From Caproicibacterium argilliputei (lineage in GTDB: Bacteria; Bacillota; Clostridia; Oscillospirales; Acutalibacteraceae): a stretch of 64,000 nt of DNA. Both the position numbers and the translations under genes were made by a program. Of this stretch, positions 36,919 through 44,583 are shown piece by piece; positions within the stretch are counted from its first letter, which is position 1, and each line of letters starts with the position of its first letter. The stretch is taken from the NCBI RefSeq assembly GCF_029211325.2, contig NZ_CP135996.1, positions 2,170,001 through 2,234,000 on the forward strand, read 5' to 3'. Below the pieces are notes generated by a model, which saw nothing but the letters and a program-made list of their open reading frames with translations, did no database searches and had not been told where the DNA came from.

Positions 36919-38030
36919 GGCAACACCGCACAATGGCATAAAAAATCCACGCCATCTGCCAAAGGCGGCAAACAGCGAGGAACTCTCCCAATTATATCTG
37001 CGAAGGCAAACGCAATCAGACTGACAGGCAGGGCCTGTCAGCCAGAATCAGATTCGCCAACGCAAACATCATATTCAGTTTGGCGGTCTGCTTTTGCAGA
37101 CCTCGGTATCGCGTCTTTCGGTACCGTAACAGACCTTTCACAACGGCAAAAACATGTTCTACTTTGGCACGAACCGATGACTTTTCGTGCTCTCTGCGCT
37201 TGAGTTGGGCTTGCGACCTGTTGGAACCCTTTTTGATTTGCGATGGGCGACGATTGAACTTGTAACGGATACGCTTGCCAGCATTGTTCTTTATAATGGC
37301 ATCCTCGCGCTTTTCCGCTCCCAAATATCCGCTGTCTCCGTATACAACGCTTTCCTCTCCGGTCAGCAGTTTGGAGGTCATGGCGACATCATGGACATTG
37401 GCGGCCGTTACCTCAACCGTGTGAACAAGCCCGCTATCCTTATCCACCCCAACATGTGCCTTGTAGCCAAAGTGCCACGCATTGCCCTTCTTCACCTGAT
37501 GTGCATCCGGGTCTCGCTGCTTCTCCTGATTTTTCGTGGAGGACGGAGCGGCTATGATGGTGGAATCCACAATGGTACCCTTTTTCAGAAGCAGTCCCTT
37601 TTGTTGCAGCAAATTTGCCACCTGCGCAAACAACTGCTCCTGCAAACCGTTTTGTATGAGAATATTACGAAATCTTCCCAGCGTATCCCCGTCCGGCACC
37701 TGATTGCTTGATTCCACGCCGCAGAAATCCGAAAAGGCACGACTGTCGATCGTTTCAGCCACCGTTGCTTCGTCGGATAGATTATATAGGTTTTGCAGCA
37801 GATACAGCCGCAGCATCAGTTCCAAATCATAGGGCTTGTTTCCGTGCTCTCCTTTGTAGTAGCACGGCTTGATCATGGCCACCCATTTCCCCCATTCGAG
37901 AAATTCTTTTTTCTTCGTACGCACCTGTGCCAGTTCATCGCACAGAGCTAACATACTCATCTGCTTATCCATATACCTATTTTATCATATCTCGCTTCTT
38001 ACCGCAGCTTTTTTTCTGTGCGGTGTTGCC
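36919..38030 (-). mobile_element. IS5-family insertion sequence, copy 2 (1112 bp, 21-bp internal deletion)
   Basis: It is nearly identical to copy 1 with the same GGCAACACCGCACA ends, but 21 bp shorter because of an in-frame deletion in the transposase. The flanking tetranucleotides differ (TTAA left, TTAG right), and the right flank is a gene fragment with no counterpart on the left. It is therefore not a simple insertion but the product of a later deletion or recombination. Confidence 0.92.
37016..37972 (-). CDS. IS5-family transposase (copy 2, lacks 7 residues)
   Basis: The 318-residue transposase equals copy 1 except for loss of QIERIVP near residue 27 (KKKEFLEWGKW) and a few substitutions (S8L; C-terminal RPCLSV for RPGLAV). 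The DDE residues are intact. Loss of part of the N-terminal conserved PWGKW region may weaken activity. Confidence 0.9.
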   Translation of the reverse strand: MDKQMSMLALCDELAQVRTKKKEFLEWGKWVAMIKPCYYKGEHGNKPYDLELMLRLYLLQNLYNLSDEATVAETIDSRAFSDFCGVESSNQVPDGDTLGRFRNILIQNGLQEQLFAQVANLLQQKGLLLKKGTIVDSTIIAAPSSTKNQEKQRDPDAHQVKKGNAWHFGYKAHVGVDKDSGLVHTVEVTAANVHDVAMTSKLLTGEESVVYGDSGYLGAEKREDAIIKNNAGKRIRYKFNRRPSQIKKGSNRSQAQLKRREHEKSSVRAKVEHVFAVVKGLLRYRKTRYRGLQKQTAKLNMMFALANLILADRPCLSV

Positions 38031-38077
38031 TTAGCATTAATTCGTGCAGCTTCAAGAGATATTTGTGGGTAATTCAA
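38031..38077 (-). pseudogene. Truncated XRE-family regulator, cut by IS5 copy 2
   Basis: A TTG start with AGGAGG nine bases upstream encodes NYPQISLEAARINAK before the IS end. This is the characteristic N-terminus of clostridial phage/ICE XRE regulators (usually followed by TQKEAA..GVS). The rest is absent on the far side of the IS. It faces away from the intact XRE gene across a shared operator, so this was a divergent regulator pair. Confidence 0.65.
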
Positions 38078-38109
38078 AGTTTGTCACCTCCTCGCACACT
38101 AATAATAAC

Positions 38110-38141
38110 TCGCTTATAACGATATATCAAGCTATAAGCGA
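38110..38141. promoter_or_regulatory. Operator-like inverted repeat between divergent XRE genes
   Basis: TCGCTTATA (38110-38118) and TATAAGCGA (38133-38141) form a perfect nine-base inverted repeat with a 14-base spacer. Its place between two divergent XRE reading frames suggests the binding site of one or both regulators. Confidence 0.65.
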
Positions 38142-38158
38142 TACTTTTTTATAAAATA

Positions 38159-38187
38159 TTGACTTTGTTCCGCTTTTAGTCTATGAT
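38159..38187 (+). promoter_or_regulatory. Promoter of the XRE regulator gene
   Basis: TTGACT (38159-38164), 17 bases, TATGAT (38182-38187). The XRE ATG follows at 38213 with a GGAGG site. The operator lies just upstream, so repression or activation at this promoter is plausible. Confidence 0.7.
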
Positions 38188-38212
38188 TACAGTATGGACG
38201 GAGGAATTCCAC

Positions 38213-38557
38213 ATGAATAATAAAAAAGATTCACGCTTTATATTTGCAGAAAATCTACGCAGAATTTTAAAACAAAAAGGATATGATCAAGTAGACCTAG
38301 CTAACTATATGGGCGTTTCGTCTTCCACGGCATCAGATTGGTGTAACGGAAAGAAGTATCCCAGAGTAGACAAAGTACAACGGCTTGCGGATTGGCTGGA
38401 AGTTTTAAAATCCGATTTAACAGAAGAAAAGTTCGTCGCTGCAGTAAATGCTAACGACGAACTCATTCTTAAAACATTCCAAAAGCTTAATTCAGAAAAC
38501 CAACGGAAGATTCTTGAACTTGCGAGACTGTATGCTGCTGATCAAGAGCAAGAATAA
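38213..38557 (+). CDS. XRE-family transcriptional regulator
   Basis: The protein has 114 residues from the ATG eight bases after GGAGG. The helix-turn-helix spans about residues 10-60 (FAENLRRILKQKGYDQVDLA and NYMGVSSSTASDWCNGKKYP). A short C-terminal helical part (TFQKLNSENQRKILELARLY) is common in CI-like repressors that sense the state of an element. It lies after a good promoter and an inverted-repeat operator and probably autoregulates. A small convergent frame overlaps its 3' end. Confidence 0.88.
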   Translation: MNNKKDSRFIFAENLRRILKQKGYDQVDLANYMGVSSSTASDWCNGKKYPRVDKVQRLADWLEVLKSDLTEEKFVAAVNANDELILKTFQKLNSENQRKILELARLYAADQEQE

Positions 38558-38633
38558 TTTTTTTGTAAATCTTCATCTTTTCAGCTTCGCTTAAACCAAC
38601 AATCAATTCTCGCATTTCTTCTATGTTATTCAC
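38487..38633 (-). CDS. Possible 48-residue protein antisense to the XRE 3' end
   Basis: A GTG with GGAGG five bases upstream opens a 48-codon frame, NNIEEMRELIVGLSEAEKMK then IYKKIILALDQQHTVSQ. The first 30 residues look like an amphipathic helix pair and have normal protein composition. The C-terminal half lies opposite the XRE coding end and may be constrained by it. I do not recognise a family. The ribosome site and composition support it moderately. Confidence 0.4.
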   Translation of the reverse strand: MNNIEEMRELIVGLSEAEKMKIYKKIILALDQQHTVSQVQESSVGFLN

Positions 38634-38788
38634 TCAAACCTCCACAATTCTCCCGCACGTTCGACGAAACTCCTTGTTTTTATAATAGAACAGCTGTTCA
38701 CAAAATGTAAGAGCAAAATATAAATTTTTCCAAACAAATATTTCTGTGGTTCAAATTTGGACCTTTGCCCGAAAAAGGAGCGTGAAAA

Positions 38789-39109
38789 GTGGACACAATA
38801 CGGATAGAGGATATTTGGGCATTGTGCAGCGACCAGACAATTTTCATGACACAGCACGCGCACGACCGCTGTCGGGAGCGCGGCATCAAATATAAAGATC
38901 TAAAATCTACTATCTTGACCGGCGAAATCATTGAACAGTACCCGACCGATACGCCGTATCCTAGCTGCCTGCTGCTGGGCGTTACCGTAAACCACAAACC
39001 GCTGCATCTTGTCTGTAGCATTGGAACAGGGATACTGTGGATTATAACAGCATACTTTCCTAATTCCGAAAAGTGGGATAATAATTTTAAAACGCGAAAG
39101 GAGCTATGA
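38789..39109 (+). CDS. DUF4258 protein, likely toxin of a toxin-antitoxin pair
   Basis: The 106-residue protein (IFMTQHAHDRCRERGIKYKD, then YPTDTPYPSCLLLGVTVNHK and LHLVCSIGTG) belongs to DUF4258, a RelE/MqsR-like small fold. Such proteins are often encoded just before a YgiT-type zinc-finger protein, the arrangement of MqsRA-like modules where the first protein is an mRNA interferase and the second its antitoxin. The GTG start follows AAAAGGAG; the stop is three bases before the next ATG. Toxin function is inferred from family and context. Confidence 0.75.
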   Translation: MDTIRIEDIWALCSDQTIFMTQHAHDRCRERGIKYKDLKSTILTGEIIEQYPTDTPYPSCLLLGVTVNHKPLHLVCSIGTGILWIITAYFPNSEKWDNNFKTRKEL

Positions 39110-39112
39110 CAA

Positions 39113-39343
39113 ATGACTTGTGGGTTATGCAAAGGCGATATGAAAGAATCTTTCACGACCAGCGTAACAACTTTCGATGATTGTGTCATTATCATTAAGC
39201 ATGTCCCTTGCTATGAATGCACGCAGTGTGGAGAAGCCGTTTATGATGGTGAAACCATGGAACGCATCGAGGAAATTGTTGATGCTCTTCGCAAAGTTGT
39301 AACAGAAGTTGCCATTGTAGACTATTCCGGCAGAGTAGCATAA
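39113..39343 (+). CDS. YgiT-type zinc-finger protein (MqsA-like antitoxin N-domain)
   Basis: The 76-residue protein has two CxxC pairs (CGLCKGDM near residue 3 and CYECTQCGEAVYDG near 37), the zinc-binding domain of MqsA/YgiT, followed by a helix. It lacks the C-terminal helix-turn-helix of full MqsA, so DNA binding would need another protein or be absent. The ATG has AAAGGAG upstream. It probably binds and neutralises the DUF4258 protein encoded directly before it. Confidence 0.8.
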   Translation: MTCGLCKGDMKESFTTSVTTFDDCVIIIKHVPCYECTQCGEAVYDGETMERIEEIVDALRKVVTEVAIVDYSGRVA

Positions 39344-39472
39344 AAAAACGGCCCTCCGGTGCTACGAACACCGAAAGGCTTTAACAAGGAAAAAACAGGA
39401 ACGCAAATCCCTAAATACTATTATAATTGGTTGGCGAAATTTGTCAACTAGGTATGAAAGGGAGAATGATTT

Positions 39473-40897
39473 ATGAAATGTCCGAAATGCGGAAAAGAAT
39501 TTGATGATGCCGTAAAATTTTGCTCAAATTGTGGTGCAAAAATTGAGCAAGAGGAGCCCCAGGCCCTGAATCCTACAGAAGGTTCCAAATCACCATCTTC
39601 TGAAGCCCGTAAGGCTCCAACTGAAGATGCAGAATCCGTTGCTACATCCGTCAATAAATTCCAAGCGGAAGAATCAACTAAAAATACCACGGAAAGTGAT
39701 ATGGGGGAAATTCTCAAGTCCATACAGAACGACTCTCATGTGTCTTTTTGGAAAAAAGTCAGGGACAAATTTTCTAAAAAAACATGGAAAAAGATTGGTA
39801 TAGGAACTTTGTCTGCAGTGGTTGTAGTCGCCGTTTGTGCCATCGCTATTTATAAACCGAAACCAGAGCAAATTGTAATTTCTAAAGACACTCTGACGGT
39901 TGGCTTAAACGAGTCGCCAAAGATTCCATTAAAAGTCACCCCGTCAAATGCTTCAAGCCGCTCCTTTCAGCTAATCGGGAGTGATTCCAAAGTAGCAACA
40001 TTCGCAATTGTAAAGGAAAACGGTAGTATTTCCGCAAAAATAAATCCTGAAAAAGTTGGATCAGTCACTTTGAAAATCAAATATCAGTCGAAATCCAATG
40101 GTGAAAAGACTTCCAATGTAGTCTCCATCGTGGTCATTGATAAAGTTGCGCAGAAAAAACAGGCTGACGACATTATTAAGCAAATTGATGCTTTATCAAA
40201 TGTAACGCTTGATGATTATGATAAAGTTCAAAAATTGGATTCTGCCTATAAAAATCTGCCGGAATATGCAAAAAGCCTTGTGTCAAATAATCGAAAAATT
40301 TATGACGCAGAAGACACCATTGCTGATCTGGCAAAAGCTAAAGCAGCGCCCACTATTCAGGCAATTGATAAAATCGGAACAGTTACAAAAGACAGCGGTA
40401 AGAATATAGATGCTGCACGTAAGCTTTATGATTCCCTTCCTGATGGCGCAAAGCAGGCCGTGACGAATTACGATGATTTGGTATCGGCTGAATCTGAATT
40501 GCAGTCCATTCAAGCTGCTGAGCAGGAAGCTGCTCAAAAAGTTCAGGAAATCAAAGATTTCAAAAACAGCTGCGGCTCTTACTCCTACAAAGAAATCGCG
40601 CGCAATCCCGACTCCTATACTGGCAAGAGCGCAAAATTTACCGGTCAAGTTATTCAAGTCATAAATGATGGTAATGAGGTAGCCTTAAGAGTAAATGTGA
40701 CAAAAGGAGAATACGGCCTTTGGGATGACACAATGTACATTGTATATTCCTACCCGGATTCCAGTTCTCCAAAAATCCTTGAAGATGACATCATCACAAT
40801 GTATGGTACATTGGCTGGAAACGAAACATACACAAGCACTTTAGGCGCTTCCGTCACGATTCCGGCAATGGCCGCACAATATATCGATATTCAGTAA
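39473..40897 (+). CDS. Zinc-ribbon, single-span membrane protein with Ig-like extracellular region
   Basis: The 474-residue protein has an N-terminal zinc ribbon (Cys3, Cys6, Cys17, Cys20), a Ser/Glu-rich cytoplasmic linker, and one membrane span near 108-127. A Big2-like Ig domain follows near 135-225 (ISKDTLTVGLNESPKIPLKV), then helical repeats near 235-360 and a C-terminal beta-rich domain (YTGKSAKFTGQVIQVINDGN). The start has AAGGGAG. A TATAAT-like box lies near 39420. Similar proteins are common in Clostridia as membrane sensors or envelope proteins with no assigned function. It sits between a toxin-antitoxin pair and the integrase, so it is element cargo. Confidence 0.7.
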   Translation: MKCPKCGKEFDDAVKFCSNCGAKIEQEEPQALNPTEGSKSPSSEARKAPTEDAESVATSVNKFQAEESTKNTTESDMGEILKSIQNDSHVSFWKKVRDKFSKKTWKKIGIGTLSAVVVVAVCAIAIYKPKPEQIVISKDTLTVGLNESPKIPLKVTPSNASSRSFQLIGSDSKVATFAIVKENGSISAKINPEKVGSVTLKIKYQSKSNGEKTSNVVSIVVIDKVAQKKQADDIIKQIDALSNVTLDDYDKVQKLDSAYKNLPEYAKSLVSNNRKIYDAEDTIADLAKAKAAPTIQAIDKIGTVTKDSGKNIDAARKLYDSLPDGAKQAVTNYDDLVSAESELQSIQAAEQEAAQKVQEIKDFKNSCGSYSYKEIARNPDSYTGKSAKFTGQVIQVINDGNEVALRVNVTKGEYGLWDDTMYIVYSYPDSSSPKILEDDIITMYGTLAGNETYTSTLGASVTIPAMAAQYIDIQ

Positions 40898-40906
40898 AGT
40901 AAAAGA

Positions 40907-41038
40907 CCGCCCTACCCTGCTGGAACAGGATAGAGCGGCAGCAACCGGCCGGAGCCGGAGCATACAATATAATTGCTTAAATATTGTACTCCAAACCCGG
41001 CCTAAAATCAACAGTCCGGGCATTTTTATGCCTTTTTT
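40907..41038 (+). terminator. Structured untranslated region between cargo gene and integrase
   Basis: CCGCCCTACCCTG/CAGGATAGAGCGG (40907-40938) makes a 13-pair stem with two wobbles but no T-run. A short GGCAT/ATGCC hairpin at 41019-41032 is followed by six T and looks like a weak terminator. The integrase ribosome site comes just after it, so the structure may also restrain integrase expression. Confidence 0.5.
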
Positions 41039-41052
41039 AAGGGGGTACAAGC

Positions 41053-42441
41053 ATGGCAAATATTCAAAAGCGCGGGAAGTCTTACCTCATCACTGCATCA
41101 TGTGGATATGATTCTGCCGGCAAACAAATTCGGAAAACAACAACCTGGAAGCCGGAGCATGGCATGACCGCTCGGCAGGAGAAAAAAGCTGTAGAAGCTG
41201 CTGCCGTGCGCTTCGAAGATCAGGTTCAGAGTGGACAGTATGTTGACCCGACAATTACTTTTAAAGACTTTACTGAAAAGTAGCTGGCTGACTATGCAGA
41301 AGTAAATCTGCGCGCCGACACGGTAGCCGGATATAAAGCCTGGATTCCAGTGATTTGTCAGGCAATCGGGCATATAAAACTCGCAAAGCTGCAGCCGCAT
41401 CACCTTGCTGAGCTTTACAAAAATTTAGCAGAAGATGGTATGCGGAGAGATACATCCTATACTGCAGAATTTAATTTGACGGCTCTCCTCCATAAAAGAG
41501 GCATTCGGAAAACAGACTTTGCCAAACAAATCGGCGTATCGAATACTACTCTGCTGCAGGTCAGCCGCAAACACCGGGTATCCCAAAAAACAGCCGCGGC
41601 CGTCTGTGCCGCACTCGGCCTAACTTTCGAAAAGGCTTTTTCTGCAGTCGGAAAGAAAAAGCTATCTGGAAACACCATCTTGCACTGTCACAATTTAATC
41701 AAGTCAATTCTGTCCACGGCAGTTAAATGGCAAGTTATTCCATCTAGCCCTGCCGACCGTGTAGCTACCCCAAAGAAAGAACATATTGAACAGGCGTGTC
41801 TTGATGAGCAACAAACCCGTGACCTAATTGCGGCCTTGCAGAGTGCGCCTATTAATCGCAGAACCGCCGTCATTCTGCTTTTGTGCTCCGGAATGCGCAG
41901 ATCGGAGTTATACGGCCTTTCCTGGGGTGATATTGACTTTGACCGCATAACGGTGTCTATCCATGAAACATCCGTATATGTGCCCCACGAGGGCATAGTT
42001 CGAGGGGAGACAAAAAACGACAGCAGTTATCGAGTAATCAAGCTACCGGATTTTTGTCTTCCAGTGCTGCACGAATACCGCGCGTGGTACAATGAGCAGC
42101 GGCTAGCCTGTGGCGACCAATGGGAGGATAGCGGGAAATTATTCGTTAAGTGGAATGGAAACCCGGAAAGTCCAAACGCTCTTACCGTATGGTTCCGCAG
42201 TTTTGCACGTGCGCACCATATGCCTGAAAACATTCATACGCACAGTTTGCGTCATACGAATGCAACTCTGCAAATTGCAACGCACCAGGACATTCGCACT
42301 GTTGCCTCGCGACTTGGACACAGCCAGACGAGCACGACGCTTAACATTTATGCTCACGCAATTCAGTCTGCTGACGCAACTGCCGCAGCGGCCTTAGACA
42401 ACATCTTCAAAGGGAACAAACAACAAATAAACAACAAATGA
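41053..42441 (+). pseudogene. int: Tyrosine integrase with nonsense codon
   Basis: One 462-codon frame is broken only by TAG at 41281-41283, in FTEK-stop-LADYAE where family members usually have Trp (TGG to TAG). Parts: arm-binding beta domain (RGKSYLITASCGYDSAGKQI), core-binding domain with an inserted XRE-like helix-turn-helix (KTDFAKQIGVSNTTLLQVSR), and catalytic domain with Arg in GMRRSEL, HSLRHT, LGHSQTS and the Tyr in NIYAHA. The first ATG follows AAGGGGG. The gene ends about 80 bases from the 3' end of tRNA-Gln, the likely attachment site. A restart at an internal codon would lack the arm domain. Confidence 0.88.
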
Positions 42442-42460
42442 AATATTTCGTTGCGAAAAA

Positions 42461-42502
42461 ATCCGCGCTGCAAAACCCTAAAAATGGCTTTGCAGCGCGG
42501 AT
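42461..42502 (-). terminator. Bidirectional terminator between tRNA operon and integrase
   Basis: A perfect 14-base stem, ATCCGCGCTGCAAA with TTTGCAGCGCGGAT, is followed on the minus strand by six T. It ends the tRNA transcript and probably also rightward integrase transcription. Confidence 0.9.
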
Positions 42503-42518
42503 TTCCGGTATATTCTTC

Positions 42519-42593
42519 TGGCTGGGCTGGCGGGATTCGGACCCACGCATGATGGAGTCAAAGTCCATTGCCTTACCGCTTGGCTACAGCCCA
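42519..42593 (-). tRNA. tRNA-Gln (anticodon TTG)
   Basis: The acceptor TGGGCTG/CAGCCCA with discriminator G and encoded CCA, the anticodon loop ACTTTGACT and the T-arm GTCCGAATC are all present. Its 3' end faces the integrase gene and is the probable integration target. Confidence 0.95.
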
Positions 42594-42642
42594 ATATAAA
42601 AATACGGAGCAAGGATTGCTCCAAGCCCCGTACTGGATCGCG

Positions 42643-42720
42643 TGGGGTGGAAGAAGGGATTCGAACCCTCGGTCTCCAGAGCCACAATCTGGCGCTTTAA
42701 CCAGCTAAGCTACATCCACC
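42643..42720 (-). tRNA. tRNA-His (anticodon GTG)
   Basis: It has the extra G(-1) opposite C73, typical of tRNA-His, acceptor GTGGATG/CTTCCAC with one mismatch, anticodon loop TTGTGGC and encoded CCA. Confidence 0.93.
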
Positions 42721-42723
42721 ATA

Positions 42724-42800
42724 TGGCGCGCCAAAAGGGACTCGAACCCCTGGCCCACTGCTTAGAAGGCAGTTGCTCTATCCGGCTGAGCTATTGGCGC
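42724..42800 (-). tRNA. tRNA-Arg (anticodon TCT)
   Basis: Acceptor GCGCCAA/TTGGCGC, anticodon loop CTTCTAA, T-arm GGTTCGAGTCC and encoded CCA are all recognisable. Confidence 0.95.
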
Positions 42801-42812
42801 GTATCCCTTTTA

Positions 42813-42886
42813 TGGAGCGAGTGATGGGAATCGAACCCACACGACCAGCTTGGAAGGCTGGAGTTCTACCATTGAACTACACTCGC
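42813..42886 (-). tRNA. tRNA-Gly (anticodon TCC)
   Basis: Acceptor GCGAGTG with CACTCGC at the 3' side, anticodon loop CTTCCAA, T-arm GGTTCGATTCC and encoded CCA. It is the first tRNA of the four-gene operon. Confidence 0.95.
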
Positions 42887-42906
42887 AATTATTAGCAACG
42901 GATAAT

Positions 42907-42936
42907 AATATACCACAACCTCCTCTGTTTTGTCAA
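42907..42936 (-). promoter_or_regulatory. Promoter of the tRNA operon
   Basis: TTGACA (42931-42936), 18 bases, TATATT (42907-42912) on the minus strand, about 20 bases before tRNA-Gly: a near-consensus vegetative promoter. Confidence 0.85.
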
Positions 42937-43007
42937 GTACACAGACCACAAAAAACGGATTTTTTTGTCCGAATCCAGCCCCACAGGACAAAGTGCCGCA
43001 GGGCGGC

Positions 43008-44336
43008 TTAATCAGACACCTGCTTTAAAACATGAAAATACGCCGGCACCAGGAAGCAGTCTGCCAACACCCAGGCAATCGGGCTGGCAAAGCAGGCAGC
43101 GGTAAAGCCCAGCACCGGCACCAGAAACAGGCCTGTCAGCGCCCGCGCGGTCATTTCGCACACACCCGCAAAAACCGCCACCCGGCTGTACCCCATGCCC
43201 TGAATCAGCAGGCGGAACACATTAACACCCGTCAACGGGATGTAGAATGCCGCGTTAATCACCAGACATTCATAGGCATTGGAAATAATCTCGGTTTCAG
43301 AACCGCTGACAAACAACGACGCCAGCGGTTTGCCAAATAAAATCAAAATCAGAAGCGCCAGAATGGAGTAACCCACACCAATCAGCAGCCCCGCCCGCAA
43401 ACCGGGTGTCAAACGCTCTTTCTGCCGTGCGCCAACGTTCTGTCCGCCGTAAGTGGACATCGCAACACCCAAGGCGTCATAGGCACAGGTGAAAAAACAG
43501 GAAATCTTATTGGCCGCGGTCATGGCAGCCACTGCAAGGGAACCCAGTGCATTCACAGAAACCTGCAAAATCACGCTGCCAATCGCGGTAATCGATATCT
43601 GCAGACCCATCGGCAGCCCCATGGCAAGCAAACGCTTGATGTACGCGCCGCGTGGCCGCACATCGTCCCGGCTGACACGTAGAATCGCGTACCGTCTGCG
43701 AATAAAATACAAACAGGCAAAGCCGGAGAACAGTTGCGCGGTGACTGTCGCAATTCCCGCGCCCGCCACGCCCAGCGGAAACACAATAATCAGCAGCAGA
43801 TCCAGCGCAATGTTGATCACCGAAGAAAGCACCAGGCAGAATACCGGCGTTTTGCTGTCGCCCAGTGCCCGCAGGATGCTGGCAAGGATATTGTAGAAAA
43901 AAGTCGCAGGAATGCCCGCAAAAATGATGACAATAAAGGTGTAAGCACTCTCCAAAATATCCGAAGGTGTATTCATGGCAAGCAGAATTTGCCGGCAAAA
44001 TGTCACCGTCACCGCTGTCAGTACAACCGCCGAAATGACCGAAAGCCAAATAATATTGCCGACATAGCGCTTCAGGTCCTCCATCTGTTTGGCGCCAAAG
44101 CACTGGGCAATCGGAATGGCAAAGCCGCTGCAGATTCCCAAGCAGAAGCCGATAATCATAAAATTCAGCGAACCGGTGGAGCCAACTGCCGCCAGGGCCT
44201 TTTCTCCCAGAAAGCGCCCCACCACAATCGCATCCACAATGGAGTAAAGCTGCTGAAACAGATTTCCGAAAATAAGCGGAAGCGTAAAGTGAAAGAGCAG
44301 ATTCATCGGGGAGCCGCTGGTCATATCCTTGGTCAT
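43008..44336 (-). CDS. MATE-family efflux transporter
   Basis: The protein has 442 residues from the ATG that follows CAGGAGAG, with about twelve membrane segments in two MatE halves. The opening LLFHFTLPLIFGNLFQQLYS and DAIVVGRFLGEKALAAVGST are hallmark sequences. MATE proteins export cationic drugs and metabolites using sodium or proton gradients. It stands alone downstream of the tRNA operon; substrate is unknown. Confidence 0.93.
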   Translation of the reverse strand: MTKDMTSGSPMNLLFHFTLPLIFGNLFQQLYSIVDAIVVGRFLGEKALAAVGSTGSLNFMIIGFCLGICSGFAIPIAQCFGAKQMEDLKRYVGNIIWLSVISAVVLTAVTVTFCRQILLAMNTPSDILESAYTFIVIIFAGIPATFFYNILASILRALGDSKTPVFCLVLSSVINIALDLLLIIVFPLGVAGAGIATVTAQLFSGFACLYFIRRRYAILRVSRDDVRPRGAYIKRLLAMGLPMGLQISITAIGSVILQVSVNALGSLAVAAMTAANKISCFFTCAYDALGVAMSTYGGQNVGARQKERLTPGLRAGLLIGVGYSILALLILILFGKPLASLFVSGSETEIISNAYECLVINAAFYIPLTGVNVFRLLIQGMGYSRVAVFAGVCEMTARALTGLFLVPVLGFTAACFASPIAWVLADCFLVPAYFHVLKQVSD

Positions 44337-44527
44337 GTTTTCTCTCCTGTTCTTGCCTGACAAAAATCATACGCGGAAGTACGGAAAGCCGCTGACCATT
44401 TCCCAGACAACAGCCCTTCAGCTTGTTTTGCAAACAGATACTATCTTACACAAAACCGCGAAAAGTGCAAGGGGTTTGCAAAAATTTTTGATTTTTTCCG
44501 TGTGAAAGCGATTTCATATTCATGCAC

Positions 44528-44565
44528 AAAAAACAGCAGGGACAGGTAAAGCACTGTCTCTGCTG
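44528..44565 (-). terminator. Terminator after the radical-SAM-like gene
   Basis: CAGCAGAGACA and TGTCCCTGCTG pair, with one mismatch, around a loop and are followed by six T on the minus strand. The upstream gene stops at 44584. Confidence 0.85.
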
Positions 44566-44583
44566 CAGGATTTCTAAGGCATT

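Noticed and set aside
22371..42441. Intact, transferable conjugative element
   Set aside because: No relaxase, coupling protein or type IV secretion gene is in the window, and the integrase, topoisomerase and methylase genes are broken.
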